A stretch of DNA of 64,000 nucleotides, from NCBI GenBank assembly GCA_015064195.1, contig SVSO01000001.1, positions 1 through 64,000 on the forward strand, given 5' to 3'. The DNA is from Oscillospiraceae bacterium (GTDB lineage Bacteria > Bacillota_A > Clostridia > Oscillospirales > CAG-272). Shown here one piece after another: positions 15,139 through 23,935 of the stretch. Position 1 is the first letter of the stretch; every line of letters begins with the position of its first letter. The translations under genes were made by a program, and so were the position numbers. The notes under the pieces are model-generated. The model was not told the origin of the DNA and made no database searches. It saw nothing but the letters and a program-made list of their open reading frames with translations.

Positions 15139-16197
15139 ATGAAACTGTCAGACTACACTTTATCCCTGCTTGCAGACATTGAAAACCGCATCGATCCCGG
15201 GATTGAGGAGGATTTTCTCCGGCAATGGGAAGATTTCTGGTCAGGAAACTGCAAGGATATTATCTTCCGCGCAAAGCGTAAAAAGATTGTCACAGCCGGT
15301 GTTGAGCCGCGCCGCATCCTCATGAACGATGCCATCGACGATTATGAGCTGATGCTCGACAGGGAGCTTGCCACGGTGAGCGATCGGCTGGCATCGGAAA
15401 CTGCCGCCCTCGGCGTTCGTGCAAGCTACGGCACAGGCATTATGACATCCCTGTTCGGCGCGGAAATCTTCATGATGGACCGCGAAAAAAATATGCTTCC
15501 CACCACAAAATCGCTGAACGATACGGACGCGATGCACCGCATCGTGGAGGCGGGAATGCCCGATTTACTGAACGGCTTCGGCAAAAAAGTATTCGAGATG
15601 GGTGAATTGTTCGCGGAAGTCTTCCGGGATTACCCGAAGATTCAGAAATACGTGCAGATCTACCATCCCGACACCCAAGGCCCCCTTGACATTGCCGAGC
15701 TTCTCTGGGGATCGGAGATGTTCTACGCCATGTACGACGAGCCGGAATTTGTTCATGATGCCATCCGGCTGATCACCGATACCTACAAAAGCTTCCTCGA
15801 CAAATGGTTCGCCATGATCCCGTATCAGAAAATGAACGTCCACTTCAACTGGATGCATCCCGGAAAGATCCTCATCCGCAATGACAGCGCCGTGAATCTT
15901 TCGCCGGAGCTGTATGATGAATTCGCGTTCCCATACGACAACGAGCTGCTGGACTATTATGACGGCGGATGCGTGCATTTCTGCGGTCGCGGCGATCATT
16001 ACATCGACAGACTTACCACTGCAAAAAAGCTGTACGGCATCAATATGTCTCAGCCGCATCTCAACAATATGGAGATCATCTATGCCGCCATGCTGAGAAA
16101 CGGCAAAAAATTCGTCGGTATGTATAAAGCCGGCTGTGAAGCATACGAAAAGCGTGCAGATGCCGTGCCGGGCATTATGAATCATCAGGATTTGTAG
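15139..16197 (+). CDS. URO-D superfamily protein, possible substrate methyltransferase 1
   Basis: 352 aa, ATG after GAAAGGATACGCAT. A URO-D-like barrel with an H-x-C pair in VHFCGRGDHYID (near residue 280), which could bind zinc, but no clear second Cys motif. Conserved stretches such as PDTQGPLDIAELLWG and FYAMYDEPEFVHDAI are typical of the corrinoid-associated URO-D relatives found in Clostridia. Likely partner of the corrinoid protein; the methylated substrate is unknown. Confidence 0.78.
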   Translation: MKLSDYTLSLLADIENRIDPGIEEDFLRQWEDFWSGNCKDIIFRAKRKKIVTAGVEPRRILMNDAIDDYELMLDRELATVSDRLASETAALGVRASYGTGIMTSLFGAEIFMMDREKNMLPTTKSLNDTDAMHRIVEAGMPDLLNGFGKKVFEMGELFAEVFRDYPKIQKYVQIYHPDTQGPLDIAELLWGSEMFYAMYDEPEFVHDAIRLITDTYKSFLDKWFAMIPYQKMNVHFNWMHPGKILIRNDSAVNLSPELYDEFAFPYDNELLDYYDGGCVHFCGRGDHYIDRLTTAKKLYGINMSQPHLNNMEIIYAAMLRNGKKFVGMYKAGCEAYEKRADAVPGIMNHQDL

Positions 16198-16205
16198 GAA
16201 AACTT

Positions 16206-17447
16206 ATGGAACAGATCACACAACACGACAGAGAGATTCTTCGCGAGATCGCACAGCGATACAATACCTATGCAAACAGTCCGGAGAATGAAGCCATTCT
16301 CCGCAAATGGCACGCGCTGGCGGAAGGCCGTCGGGAATTCCCCACCGTGCGCCTGCTGTTCAGCAATTTCACCCACGAGGTCATCACGCCCCGTCTCCGC
16401 TGTACCGGCGATGCCGCCAGAGCCGTGGAAGCTCAGCTGCTCTCCTACCTTGTCGGACGGGAGCTGTTCGGCGATGATACCCCCCTTTCCCCCACCTTTG
16501 ATGTCCGTCTGCGAACCGGCGTCGCTCCCTTCGGCATATCACCGAAGAGAAGCCGGGTGGAGGGTGTCAGGACAACCGGTTATCATATCGATCCGGTCAT
16601 CGAGGATCTTGAGGAAGAATGGGAAAAGCTGAAAGGCGGTCATTTCAACGGAGATCCGGAGGGCACGCAGAAATACTGCGATTTCATCAATGAGATCTTC
16701 GGCGATATTCTCCCTGCACGCATCGTCATGCCCGCGCTCACCGGTGCCATCACAAATCCCCTCGTCCATCTGATGGGCATGGAGAATTATTATCTCGCCA
16801 TGTACGACTGCCCGGAGATTCTGCATAAAGTTATGGACATGGCCACCACGGTTTACGAGAATTATTACGATTTTCTGGAGCGGGAAAAGCTGCTCCTTCC
16901 CACCGCGGAGCTTACACCGCTGCCGCAGGAAAGCTTCTCGTTCAATCACGAGCTTCCCGCCGATTCCGTCACCAAAACCACCGACTGCTGGGGCTTTCTT
17001 GAGTCACAGGAGACGACCGCCGTTTCCCCCGAGGTTTTCGGCGAATTCGTATTCCCCTATCAGGACAGGCTGGCGAAGCGGTACGGCCTGCTCTCCTACG
17101 GCTGCTGTGAGCGCGTGGATGCCATCTGGCCGGACTATCTCTCCAAATGGAAAAACCTGCGCAAGCTGTCCGTTTCGCCCTTCAACAATGAGCCGCTGGT
17201 GGGCGAATATCTCAGAGGAAGCAATGTTGTCTATTATTCCAAGCCCCGCGCGGAATTTGTCACCGCGCCCGGCCCGCTGGATGAAGACGCGCTGCGGGAA
17301 TATTTCAAAATGGTCTGCACATCCGCCAGCGGCTGTCTCTTTGAGATGGCTCAGCGCGAGGTGCTGACGCTCCACGGCGATCCGGAGCGTGGCAGACAGT
17401 ATGTGCGCATCGCCAAGGAGTGCGTGGAACGCTTCTGGCAGCCGTAA
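16206..17447 (+). CDS. URO-D superfamily protein 2 (Cys-Cys variant)
   Basis: 413 aa, longest of the four. ATG 8 nt past the previous stop with a weak TAGGAAAA site, so probably coupled. The C-terminal half holds the barrel strand LSYGCCERVDAIW (near residue 297), where relatives carry H-x-C; here the first position is Tyr and two adjacent Cys follow. ITNPLVHLMGMENYYLAMYDCPE in the middle is characteristic of this subgroup. Probably a divergent substrate-specific methyltransferase. Function not established. Confidence 0.75.
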   Translation: MEQITQHDREILREIAQRYNTYANSPENEAILRKWHALAEGRREFPTVRLLFSNFTHEVITPRLRCTGDAARAVEAQLLSYLVGRELFGDDTPLSPTFDVRLRTGVAPFGISPKRSRVEGVRTTGYHIDPVIEDLEEEWEKLKGGHFNGDPEGTQKYCDFINEIFGDILPARIVMPALTGAITNPLVHLMGMENYYLAMYDCPEILHKVMDMATTVYENYYDFLEREKLLLPTAELTPLPQESFSFNHELPADSVTKTTDCWGFLESQETTAVSPEVFGEFVFPYQDRLAKRYGLLSYGCCERVDAIWPDYLSKWKNLRKLSVSPFNNEPLVGEYLRGSNVVYYSKPRAEFVTAPGPLDEDALREYFKMVCTSASGCLFEMAQREVLTLHGDPERGRQYVRIAKECVERFWQP

Positions 17448-17468
17448 ATCACGAAAAGAGGTCAAAAT

Positions 17469-18506
17469 ATGCCCGAATACCGTTATCGGGGAACACAGTT
17501 TTTCCCCACTGTTGAGATCGATCACGATGTCATCCCCTATCTCGGCGGCATCACCGAGGGTGAATTTTACCGCGACACGGAAAAATGCATCCACGCATGG
17601 AAGGAAGCCAATCGTCAGATCACGGATTATTTCGGCGACCTATTACAGCCGAATACGCCGTCCGCGCCGCCGCTTGCCTATGGCCATCTGGTCAGCCTCG
17701 GTCTGCCGCTTCGTCAGCCGGAGGATGCCGAGCCGAATGTCCAGCCGTATGTGGACAGCATCGAGGATGCCATCGCATTTTTAGAGGAGCGAAGAACCAT
17801 CGATTTTGGCGACAATCCCACCTGCCGCCATTACATCGAACTGAACACTGCCATTGGTGAAGCATTCCCCGGCATCCATGTCGCACCGCTCACCGGATTC
17901 AACGTGCAGGGCGTCATCACATCGGCCGTGCTTCTGCGCGGATCGGATTTCTTCTGCGATCTCTACGATGACCCAGAGCTGGCACACCGATTCCTGTCCC
18001 TGCTCAATGAAAGCATCATCAATTTCAAAAAATTCCAGAACCGCACCAACGGATTCCCGGAAGTCACACCGTTCACGGCAAAGCTGTTCGACGATTTTGC
18101 CAGCCTTGTGCCGCCGGATATGTGGCCGGAATTCGTCGTGCCCTATTGGAAGCAGTATTACGAGGAGCTGTCCACCGCACAGACCCGCTTCCTTCACTAT
18201 GAGAATGCCCATCCCGCCCAGCTGCGCTGTCTGAAGGAGCTCGGCATCACCCACTATCAGCCCTCCGTATCGGATGCGCTGACCATAGAAAATGTCCGCG
18301 AGAATACGGATGTCCCCTTCGACTGGCTGCTGTACGCATTCCGCATCACCGAGATGACGGATGCGGAGATCGAAGCATGGGCGGATACCGCTGTCGGGGC
18401 CGAAGTTGAAATAATCCGCACCCAATTCGGCAAATACGCATGGAGCAGCGGAAAAATGGACCGAATTCTGGCATTTTACAAGGCATTTGAAAAATATCGC
18501 GCATAA
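17469..18506 (+). CDS. URO-D superfamily protein 3 (lacks the usual Cys ligand)
   Basis: 345 aa, ATG after GAGGTCAAAAT. Recognisable as a URO-D relative from VAPLTGFNVQGVITSAVLLRG and FFCDLYDDPELAHRFL. At the metal-binding strand it has FLHYENAHPAQL (near residue 243), keeping His but with Tyr-Glu where H-x-C would place Cys. It may use another metal site or be non-catalytic. Last gene of the operon, followed by a strong terminator. Confidence 0.72.
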   Translation: MPEYRYRGTQFFPTVEIDHDVIPYLGGITEGEFYRDTEKCIHAWKEANRQITDYFGDLLQPNTPSAPPLAYGHLVSLGLPLRQPEDAEPNVQPYVDSIEDAIAFLEERRTIDFGDNPTCRHYIELNTAIGEAFPGIHVAPLTGFNVQGVITSAVLLRGSDFFCDLYDDPELAHRFLSLLNESIINFKKFQNRTNGFPEVTPFTAKLFDDFASLVPPDMWPEFVVPYWKQYYEELSTAQTRFLHYENAHPAQLRCLKELGITHYQPSVSDALTIENVRENTDVPFDWLLYAFRITEMTDAEIEAWADTAVGAEVEIIRTQFGKYAWSSGKMDRILAFYKAFEKYRA

Positions 18507-18513
18507 AAGCATC

Positions 18514-18550
18514 AAGGTGCTGCACAAAAATGTGCAGCACCTTCCTTATT
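18514..18550. terminator. Bidirectional terminator between corrinoid operon and tatD
   Basis: Perfect 13-bp stem AAGGTGCTGCACA / TGTGCAGCACCTT with a 4-nt loop, T-rich on one side and A-rich on the other. Confidence 0.88.
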
Positions 18551-19367
18551 CCTCAATTCCGAAAAAACGCAGGGAATTCTCATAAGCCCGCGCACAGAAT
18601 TCCTCCACCGTAATGCCGTACAGCTCGGCAGCACGGGCGGCGGTGTATTCCATCAGGCCGGAGTGATTCATCTTCCCGCGATAGGGCACGGGGGCAAGAT
18701 AAGGCGCATCCGTCTCGATCATGATCCGATCCAACGGCACTGTCGGCACGATCTCCGCAAGTCTGGCCGCATTTTTGAACGTGATCACGCCGGAGAATGA
18801 GATGTACCAGCCGCGATTGACCAGCTGGCGGGCGATCTCAGCGCTTGCGGAAAAGCTGTGAAATTCGCCGGTCACATCCGGATATTCCCGGAGAATATCC
18901 ATGATGTCCCCATGCGCTTCTCTGTCATGGATGACCACCGCCAGCCCCACCTCACGCGCCAGCTCAAGCTGAGCGCGCAGCCATGCGTGCTGAACCTCCC
19001 GCGGCGCACCGTCATCATAGTGATAATCAAGGCCGATCTCACCCAGCGCACGCACCTTCGGATGGGCCAGCTGACGGCGCATGGCATCCATGGTGTCCGC
19101 AATGTCCGAGATATCCGTCACCTCGCCGGGATGGATGCCGGCGGTGGCATAGATTTCCGGATATTTTTCCGCCAGCGCGATGCATTCATCGTTTGATGCG
19201 ATGCTCGTACCGGCGCAGACGATGTGCCGCACATTCTGCGAAAGGAGAGCGGCAAGGACTGTATCCTTGCCGCCGTCAATCTCACAGTCGAAGCGGTCAT
19301 CGGTGTAATGGGCGTGCGTATCAAAGAGCGGCACGGAAATGGTCGGTTCATAGAAAAATGCTGACAT
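18546..19367 (-). CDS. tatD: TatD family metal-dependent DNase
   Basis: 273 aa, ATG after TCGGAGGTATCTTT. Metal ligands of the amidohydrolase-type barrel are visible: DTHAH (near residue 16), GIHPGE, GEIGLDYHYD, VIHDREAH, HSFSA and ETDAPYLAP. TatD proteins are 3'-5' nucleases in DNA repair or cell-death DNA breakdown. It starts 35 nt downstream of the stop of the AraC gene and is probably co-transcribed with it. Confidence 0.93.
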   Translation of the reverse strand: MSAFFYEPTISVPLFDTHAHYTDDRFDCEIDGGKDTVLAALLSQNVRHIVCAGTSIASNDECIALAEKYPEIYATAGIHPGEVTDISDIADTMDAMRRQLAHPKVRALGEIGLDYHYDDGAPREVQHAWLRAQLELAREVGLAVVIHDREAHGDIMDILREYPDVTGEFHSFSASAEIARQLVNRGWYISFSGVITFKNAARLAEIVPTVPLDRIMIETDAPYLAPVPYRGKMNHSGLMEYTAARAAELYGITVEEFCARAYENSLRFFGIEE

Positions 19368-19402
19368 AAAGATACCTCCGAATCGTATCGGTGAATGACC
19401 GA

Positions 19403-20308
19403 TCAATACTCTTCAAAAAGTGCTTCCTCGTAAATCCGTGCAGATCGGCGGCGGAATTCGGTAGGTGACATACCGGTTACACGGCGAAAAGCATCCTTAA
19501 AATAGTTGGGGCTTGCGTAGCCGCAGGCGGCGGCAACGGCTGAGATGCTGTCATTCGTTTGCGTCAGAAGAGCAATGGCGCGCTGAATGCGCAATTCCTG
19601 CACATAAGCGGAAAACTTCATCCCGGTACATACTTTGAACAGGCCTGACAGATAGGAAGGCGAAACAAAGACGTGCTGTGCCGCATCCGCCAGCGTAATG
19701 GGAGAGGTGAAGTTCCCGTCCGCGAAGTGTATGGCCGCCGCTACGGTTTTGTTGTTTGAATAGGCTTTGCCGGCCTCGCGGAAGCTGCCGAGCATGACCA
19801 GAAATTCAAACATACAGCCCTGCATGACGGCGTTTTTCACCGGATCGTCCAGCTCGTTCACATCCATAGAGGTAATCCGATCGAGCAGCGCAACAAAGGG
19901 AAGGCGCAGGTCGGCGGGAATCCGCAGATGCGGCCGGCGAAGATGATCAAAAAGGGGACGCGCTTCTATCACGTCTGCATATCGGGCGAAATAGTTCTCG
20001 CTTACATACATGATGATGCGCTGCTGAGGCTCATTCGTCGGAGAAAAGGTGCGGTGAACAGCTTCCGGCGGAATGATCAGGATATCCCACGGCTCCAATT
20101 CATACAGCGTATCCCCAATAATGGCGTGCTTGGTCCCCTTTTGGTAGAGGTTGATCTCCCAGATCTCGTGATAGTGAAAGTACGGCATCGAGGTTCCGTT
20201 CGGGATATCCATGTTATTGAAGAAAAAATCCTTGTTCAGACAGTGAAAATATGGTTTTGAGAGGTCGTCGGGAATGACGATACTGTGGCGATGATATACT
20301 TTTCTCAT
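19403..20308 (-). CDS. AraC family regulator (paired with lipoprotein 2)
   Basis: 301 aa from the ATG at 20306-20308; an in-frame GTG two codons earlier is an alternative, and neither has a visible ribosome site. The N-terminal cupin domain has PYFHYHEIWEINLYQKG and LEPWDILIIPPEAVH. The C-terminal AraC domain (residues ~200-295) shows ITLADAAQHVFVSPSYLSGLF and ISAVAAACGYASPNYFKDAF. Divergent from the solute-binding lipoprotein at 20431, which it probably controls. Confidence 0.87.
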   Translation of the reverse strand: MRKVYHRHSIVIPDDLSKPYFHCLNKDFFFNNMDIPNGTSMPYFHYHEIWEINLYQKGTKHAIIGDTLYELEPWDILIIPPEAVHRTFSPTNEPQQRIIMYVSENYFARYADVIEARPLFDHLRRPHLRIPADLRLPFVALLDRITSMDVNELDDPVKNAVMQGCMFEFLVMLGSFREAGKAYSNNKTVAAAIHFADGNFTSPITLADAAQHVFVSPSYLSGLFKVCTGMKFSAYVQELRIQRAIALLTQTNDSISAVAAACGYASPNYFKDAFRRVTGMSPTEFRRRSARIYEEALFEEY

Positions 20309-20378
20309 AAGCACAAAAAATCTGTAATAATTGCGTATAAACGTAAAATATCAGTAGAATTCCCCTGCAGAGATATGT

Positions 20379-20384
20379 TATAAT
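20379..20384 (+). promoter_or_regulatory. -10 element of solute-binding lipoprotein 2
   Basis: TATAAT with no recognisable -35 (AGAATT at 17 nt), which fits an activator-dependent promoter controlled by the divergent AraC protein. Confidence 0.5.
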
Positions 20385-20430
20385 AGTTGCATCCAATATA
20401 GATATCCTGATAAAAACGGAGGAATATTCC

Positions 20431-21876
20431 ATGAACAGAAATGCGCTGATTTTACTTCTGACCCTGTCCATTGCTGCCGGCTTTGCATCCTGCGGCGGCA
20501 ATTCATCTGCCGGCGACAGCACGTCCGCTGCCACCGATGCCGTTGAAACTTCCGAAACCGAGCCTGCCGAAAAGCTGGGGCTGCCCGACGGAATGAACTA
20601 CGGCGGCTACCAATTTACTGTTCTGACGCGGCCGGATCTCCGTACGAAGGAGGTCATTGCCGAGGAAGAAAACGGCGAAACTCTCAATGACGCAGTTTTT
20701 CGCCGCAATCAGACCGTAGAGGAGCTGCTGAACATTGACTTTGATTTCCAGCTGTCATCAAAGGACTATGAAACAGACGCGCTGTCCTCGCTTTTGGCGA
20801 ACGACGATGTGTATGACGTGATTTTCCCTGCAGCACGCGCAGCATTCGTCTATGCACAGAACAATGTCTGCCTCAACTGGTTTGACATTCCGAATATCGA
20901 CCTGACAAAGAGCTGGTGGATTCAGGATATGGTGGAGAATTTTGCTGTGGGCGGCAAACTGTACGCGATGTACGGCGATCTTTCCCATGCATCGCTGGGA
21001 TCCTCGGTAGGCATGGTCTTCAACAAAGGGCTGTTCGATGACTACACTGCCGAATATCCGTACGACCTCGTCCGCGAGGGCAAGTGGACCTTCGATGTGT
21101 TCTCGGAAATGGCACAGAAGTTTTCAAGCGATCTCAACGGAGACGGTGAGCTTGATATTGAAAACGACCTGTACGGGTACGGCACCAACCACTGGTGCGG
21201 CCCCATCAACGCGCTTTATTCCACCGGCGGCCGGATTATTACACTGAACAGCGATGGAATTCCGGAGCTGACGCTTTACAGCGAGCAGACAGTGGACATT
21301 TTCGATAAGTTCATGACGCTCCTGCTGTCCGACTGCGGATGGAATCAGCTGGGAGGCGCAGACCATCAGAACGCATTCTGTGAGGGTCGCTTCGCATTTG
21401 TGGACATCAACATCAAGGTGCTTTCGCAGGATAAGTTCCGCCAGTCGGATGTAGAGTTCGGTCTGATCCCGTGGCCGAAGTCGGATGAGAGCAAGGACAA
21501 GTATTACTCCTTCGTGGATGCAGGCAGCTCGCTTGCCATCATTCCGGTAACAAACGCCGATCCGGCACGCACCGGTGCGGTTCTGGAAGCAATGGCCTTC
21601 TACGGTCAGAAGTACATCATCCCCGCGTACTACGATATTTCTCTGCAGAGCAAGTTCCTGCGCGATGACACATCGGCAGAGATGCTCGATTATATCAGCG
21701 AGGGACGCACCTTTGACCTCGGATATTATAACCACAGTCAGTTCGGCGGCAAGCTTGCGAATCCCGGTTACGACATGGTACACGACACCTCGCTTAGCTT
21801 CACCACAATTTATGCGACGCACGAAAAATCCGTGCTGTCGCTGATCGAAAAATCCACGGCAATGTATTTGGAATAA
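20431..21876 (+). CDS. Extracellular solute-binding lipoprotein (paralogue 2)
   Basis: 481 aa, ATG after CGGAGGAATATTCC. Lipoprotein signal ending FASC (Cys21), then the same landmarks as the other three paralogues: MNYGGYQFTVL, NGETLNDA, VEELLNI, KSWWIQD and LIPWPKSDE. DLNGDGELDIEND near residue 235 resembles a calcium-binding loop. Expected to capture a carbohydrate at the cell surface. No permease gene is adjacent; the divergent AraC gene is 122 bp away. Confidence 0.86.
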   Translation: MNRNALILLLTLSIAAGFASCGGNSSAGDSTSAATDAVETSETEPAEKLGLPDGMNYGGYQFTVLTRPDLRTKEVIAEEENGETLNDAVFRRNQTVEELLNIDFDFQLSSKDYETDALSSLLANDDVYDVIFPAARAAFVYAQNNVCLNWFDIPNIDLTKSWWIQDMVENFAVGGKLYAMYGDLSHASLGSSVGMVFNKGLFDDYTAEYPYDLVREGKWTFDVFSEMAQKFSSDLNGDGELDIENDLYGYGTNHWCGPINALYSTGGRIITLNSDGIPELTLYSEQTVDIFDKFMTLLLSDCGWNQLGGADHQNAFCEGRFAFVDINIKVLSQDKFRQSDVEFGLIPWPKSDESKDKYYSFVDAGSSLAIIPVTNADPARTGAVLEAMAFYGQKYIIPAYYDISLQSKFLRDDTSAEMLDYISEGRTFDLGYYNHSQFGGKLANPGYDMVHDTSLSFTTIYATHEKSVLSLIEKSTAMYLE

Positions 21877-21883
21877 AGGCGCA

Positions 21884-21930
21884 GCCGGGGGAGGAACTTT
21901 TAGGAGTCCCTTCCCCGGCAATAATTTTAT
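21884..21930. terminator. Hairpin between lipoprotein 2 and metG
   Basis: GCCGGGG (21884-21890) pairs with CCCCGGC (21913-21919); an inner GGGA/TCCC pairing extends it. A short AATAATTTTAT tail follows. Moderate strength. Confidence 0.55.
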
Positions 21931-23903
21931 CTGACTCGCTCTCCGAGAGGCGTTTCGGGATCGAGGAATACCACGCGGACTTCCTCCTCGCCGGACGCGA
22001 GAATCATGCCCTGACTCTCCACGCCGCACAGCTTGGCAGGGGCGAGGTTTGCCACGACGATCAGCTTCTTGCCGACGAGATCCTTCGGCTTGTACCACTT
22101 GGCGATGCCGGATACCACCTGACGCTTCTCATAGCCCAGATCGATCTGCAGGCAGAGCAGCTTCTTCGCCTTCTTCACCGGCTCGCAGGAGAGAACCTTG
22201 GCGGTACGAAGCTCCACCTTCATGAAATCCTCTATGCCGATGATGGCACAGCCCTCCGGCTTTTCAACCGGTGCGGCAGCCTTTGCAGCAGCTTCACGCA
22301 GAGCCTCAAGCTCAGCCAGCATTGCGGCTTCATCCACACGCGGGAACAGATTCTCGCCGCGTACAACGGTCACGTCAGCCTTCAGTTTGCCGTATTCAGC
22401 GGCAGCTTCCCATGTGGAGCAGCACTCACACGCGCCGATCTGACCGAGGATCTTCGCCGCGGAATCGGGCATGAAGGGAGTCAGCAGGATCGCGGAAACA
22501 CGGAGTGCTTCCAGCAGATTATACATGACGCGCGCAAGACGCGGGCCGTTCGCATCCATATCCTTTGCCAGCACCCACGGAGTCGTTTCGTCAATATACT
22601 TGTTTGCGCGGCTGATCACCTTGAAAATCTCGGCAAGAGCATTCTGGAACGCATACTTTTCCATCTGCTCCTCATACAGCGCACGCAGTCCGCCGATCAT
22701 CGAAGTAAGCTCGCCGTCAAGCGCCGCATCCTCCGCCTGAGCCGCAGACAGTGTGCCGCCGAAATATTTCTCCACCATGGATACGGTGCGGGAGAGCAGA
22801 TTGCCCAGCGCGTTGGCAAGATCCACATTAATGGTGCCGATGAGTGCTTCGTTGGAGAAGTTGCCGTCCGAGCCGAAGGGGAAGGTGCGCAGGAGGAAGA
22901 AACGGAGTGCATCCACGCCGAACTTTTCCGCCAGCACATACGGGTCAACCACATTGCCCTTGGACTTCGACATCTTGCCGCCGTCCAGCAGCAGCCAGCC
23001 GTGACCGAACACCTTCTTCGGCAGCGGCATATCCATGCTCATGAGCATTGCGGGCCAGATGATGGAGTGGAAGCGGACGATCTCCTTGCCGACAAAATGC
23101 ACGTCAGCCGGCCAGTAATCCTTGTAGTCATCGTATTTGCCGTTCATGAAGCCAAGCGCGGTGGTGTAGTTGAACAGCGCGTCCACCCAAACATATACCA
23201 CATGGCCGGGGTCGAAGTCCACCGGAACGCCCCATGTGAAGGAGGTGCGGGATACGCACAGATCCTCAAGGCCGGGCTTGATGAAGTTGTTGACCATCTC
23301 GTTGACGCGGGAGCGCGGCTCGAGGAAGTCGGTATTTTCGAGAAGATCCTGAATCCGGTCTGCATATTTGGACAGCTTAAAGAAGTAAGCCTCCTCCTCT
23401 GCGTCCATGACCTCGCGGCCGCAGTCGGGGCACTTGCCCTCAACCAGCTGGCTCTCCGTCCAGAAGGATTCACATGGCTTGCAGTATTTGCCCTTGTAGC
23501 TTCCCTTGTAGATGTCGCCGTTTTCGTACATCTTCTTGAAGATCTTCTGAATGGATTCCACATGATAATCGTCGGTGGTGCGGATAAAGCGGTCGTTACT
23601 GATGTTCATCAGCCGCCAGAGATCCTGCACACCGCGCTCGCCGGTGACAATATTATCCACGAACTGCTGGGGCGTTACACCGGCTTCCTTGGCCTTATCC
23701 TCGATCTTCTGGCCGTGCTCATCCGTACCGGTCAGGAAAATCACGTCATGACCGGTCATTCTCTTGTAGCGCGCCATGGCATCGGTAGCTACGGTGCAGT
23801 AGGTGTGACCGATGTGCAGCTTATCGCTGGGATAGTAGATGGGAGTCGTGATATAAAATTTCTTCTTTGCAGCTTCGCCGCTGCATTCAGAGCAATTGCA
23901 CAT
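21927..23903 (-). CDS. metG: Methionyl-tRNA synthetase
   Basis: 658 aa, full length with the C-terminal tRNA-binding OB domain. ATG after AAGGAGGATACACAA. Signatures: PIYYPSDKLHIGH (HIGH motif, near residue 31), the zinc knuckle CKPC/CPDC around residue 145, and GGKMSKSKGN (KMSKS motif, near residue 310). The C-terminal ~105 residues (VELRTAKVLSCEPVKKAKKLL) form the dimerising EMAP-type domain. It loads methionine onto tRNA. Last gene of a trmH-like/nagA/metG run. Confidence 0.97.
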   Translation of the reverse strand: MCNCSECSGEAAKKKFYITTPIYYPSDKLHIGHTYCTVATDAMARYKRMTGHDVIFLTGTDEHGQKIEDKAKEAGVTPQQFVDNIVTGERGVQDLWRLMNISNDRFIRTTDDYHVESIQKIFKKMYENGDIYKGSYKGKYCKPCESFWTESQLVEGKCPDCGREVMDAEEEAYFFKLSKYADRIQDLLENTDFLEPRSRVNEMVNNFIKPGLEDLCVSRTSFTWGVPVDFDPGHVVYVWVDALFNYTTALGFMNGKYDDYKDYWPADVHFVGKEIVRFHSIIWPAMLMSMDMPLPKKVFGHGWLLLDGGKMSKSKGNVVDPYVLAEKFGVDALRFFLLRTFPFGSDGNFSNEALIGTINVDLANALGNLLSRTVSMVEKYFGGTLSAAQAEDAALDGELTSMIGGLRALYEEQMEKYAFQNALAEIFKVISRANKYIDETTPWVLAKDMDANGPRLARVMYNLLEALRVSAILLTPFMPDSAAKILGQIGACECCSTWEAAAEYGKLKADVTVVRGENLFPRVDEAAMLAELEALREAAAKAAAPVEKPEGCAIIGIEDFMKVELRTAKVLSCEPVKKAKKLLCLQIDLGYEKRQVVSGIAKWYKPKDLVGKKLIVVANLAPAKLCGVESQGMILASGEEEVRVVFLDPETPLGERVR

Positions 23904-23935
23904 TTGTGTATCCTCCTTGTGATCGTTTTTGCTTG

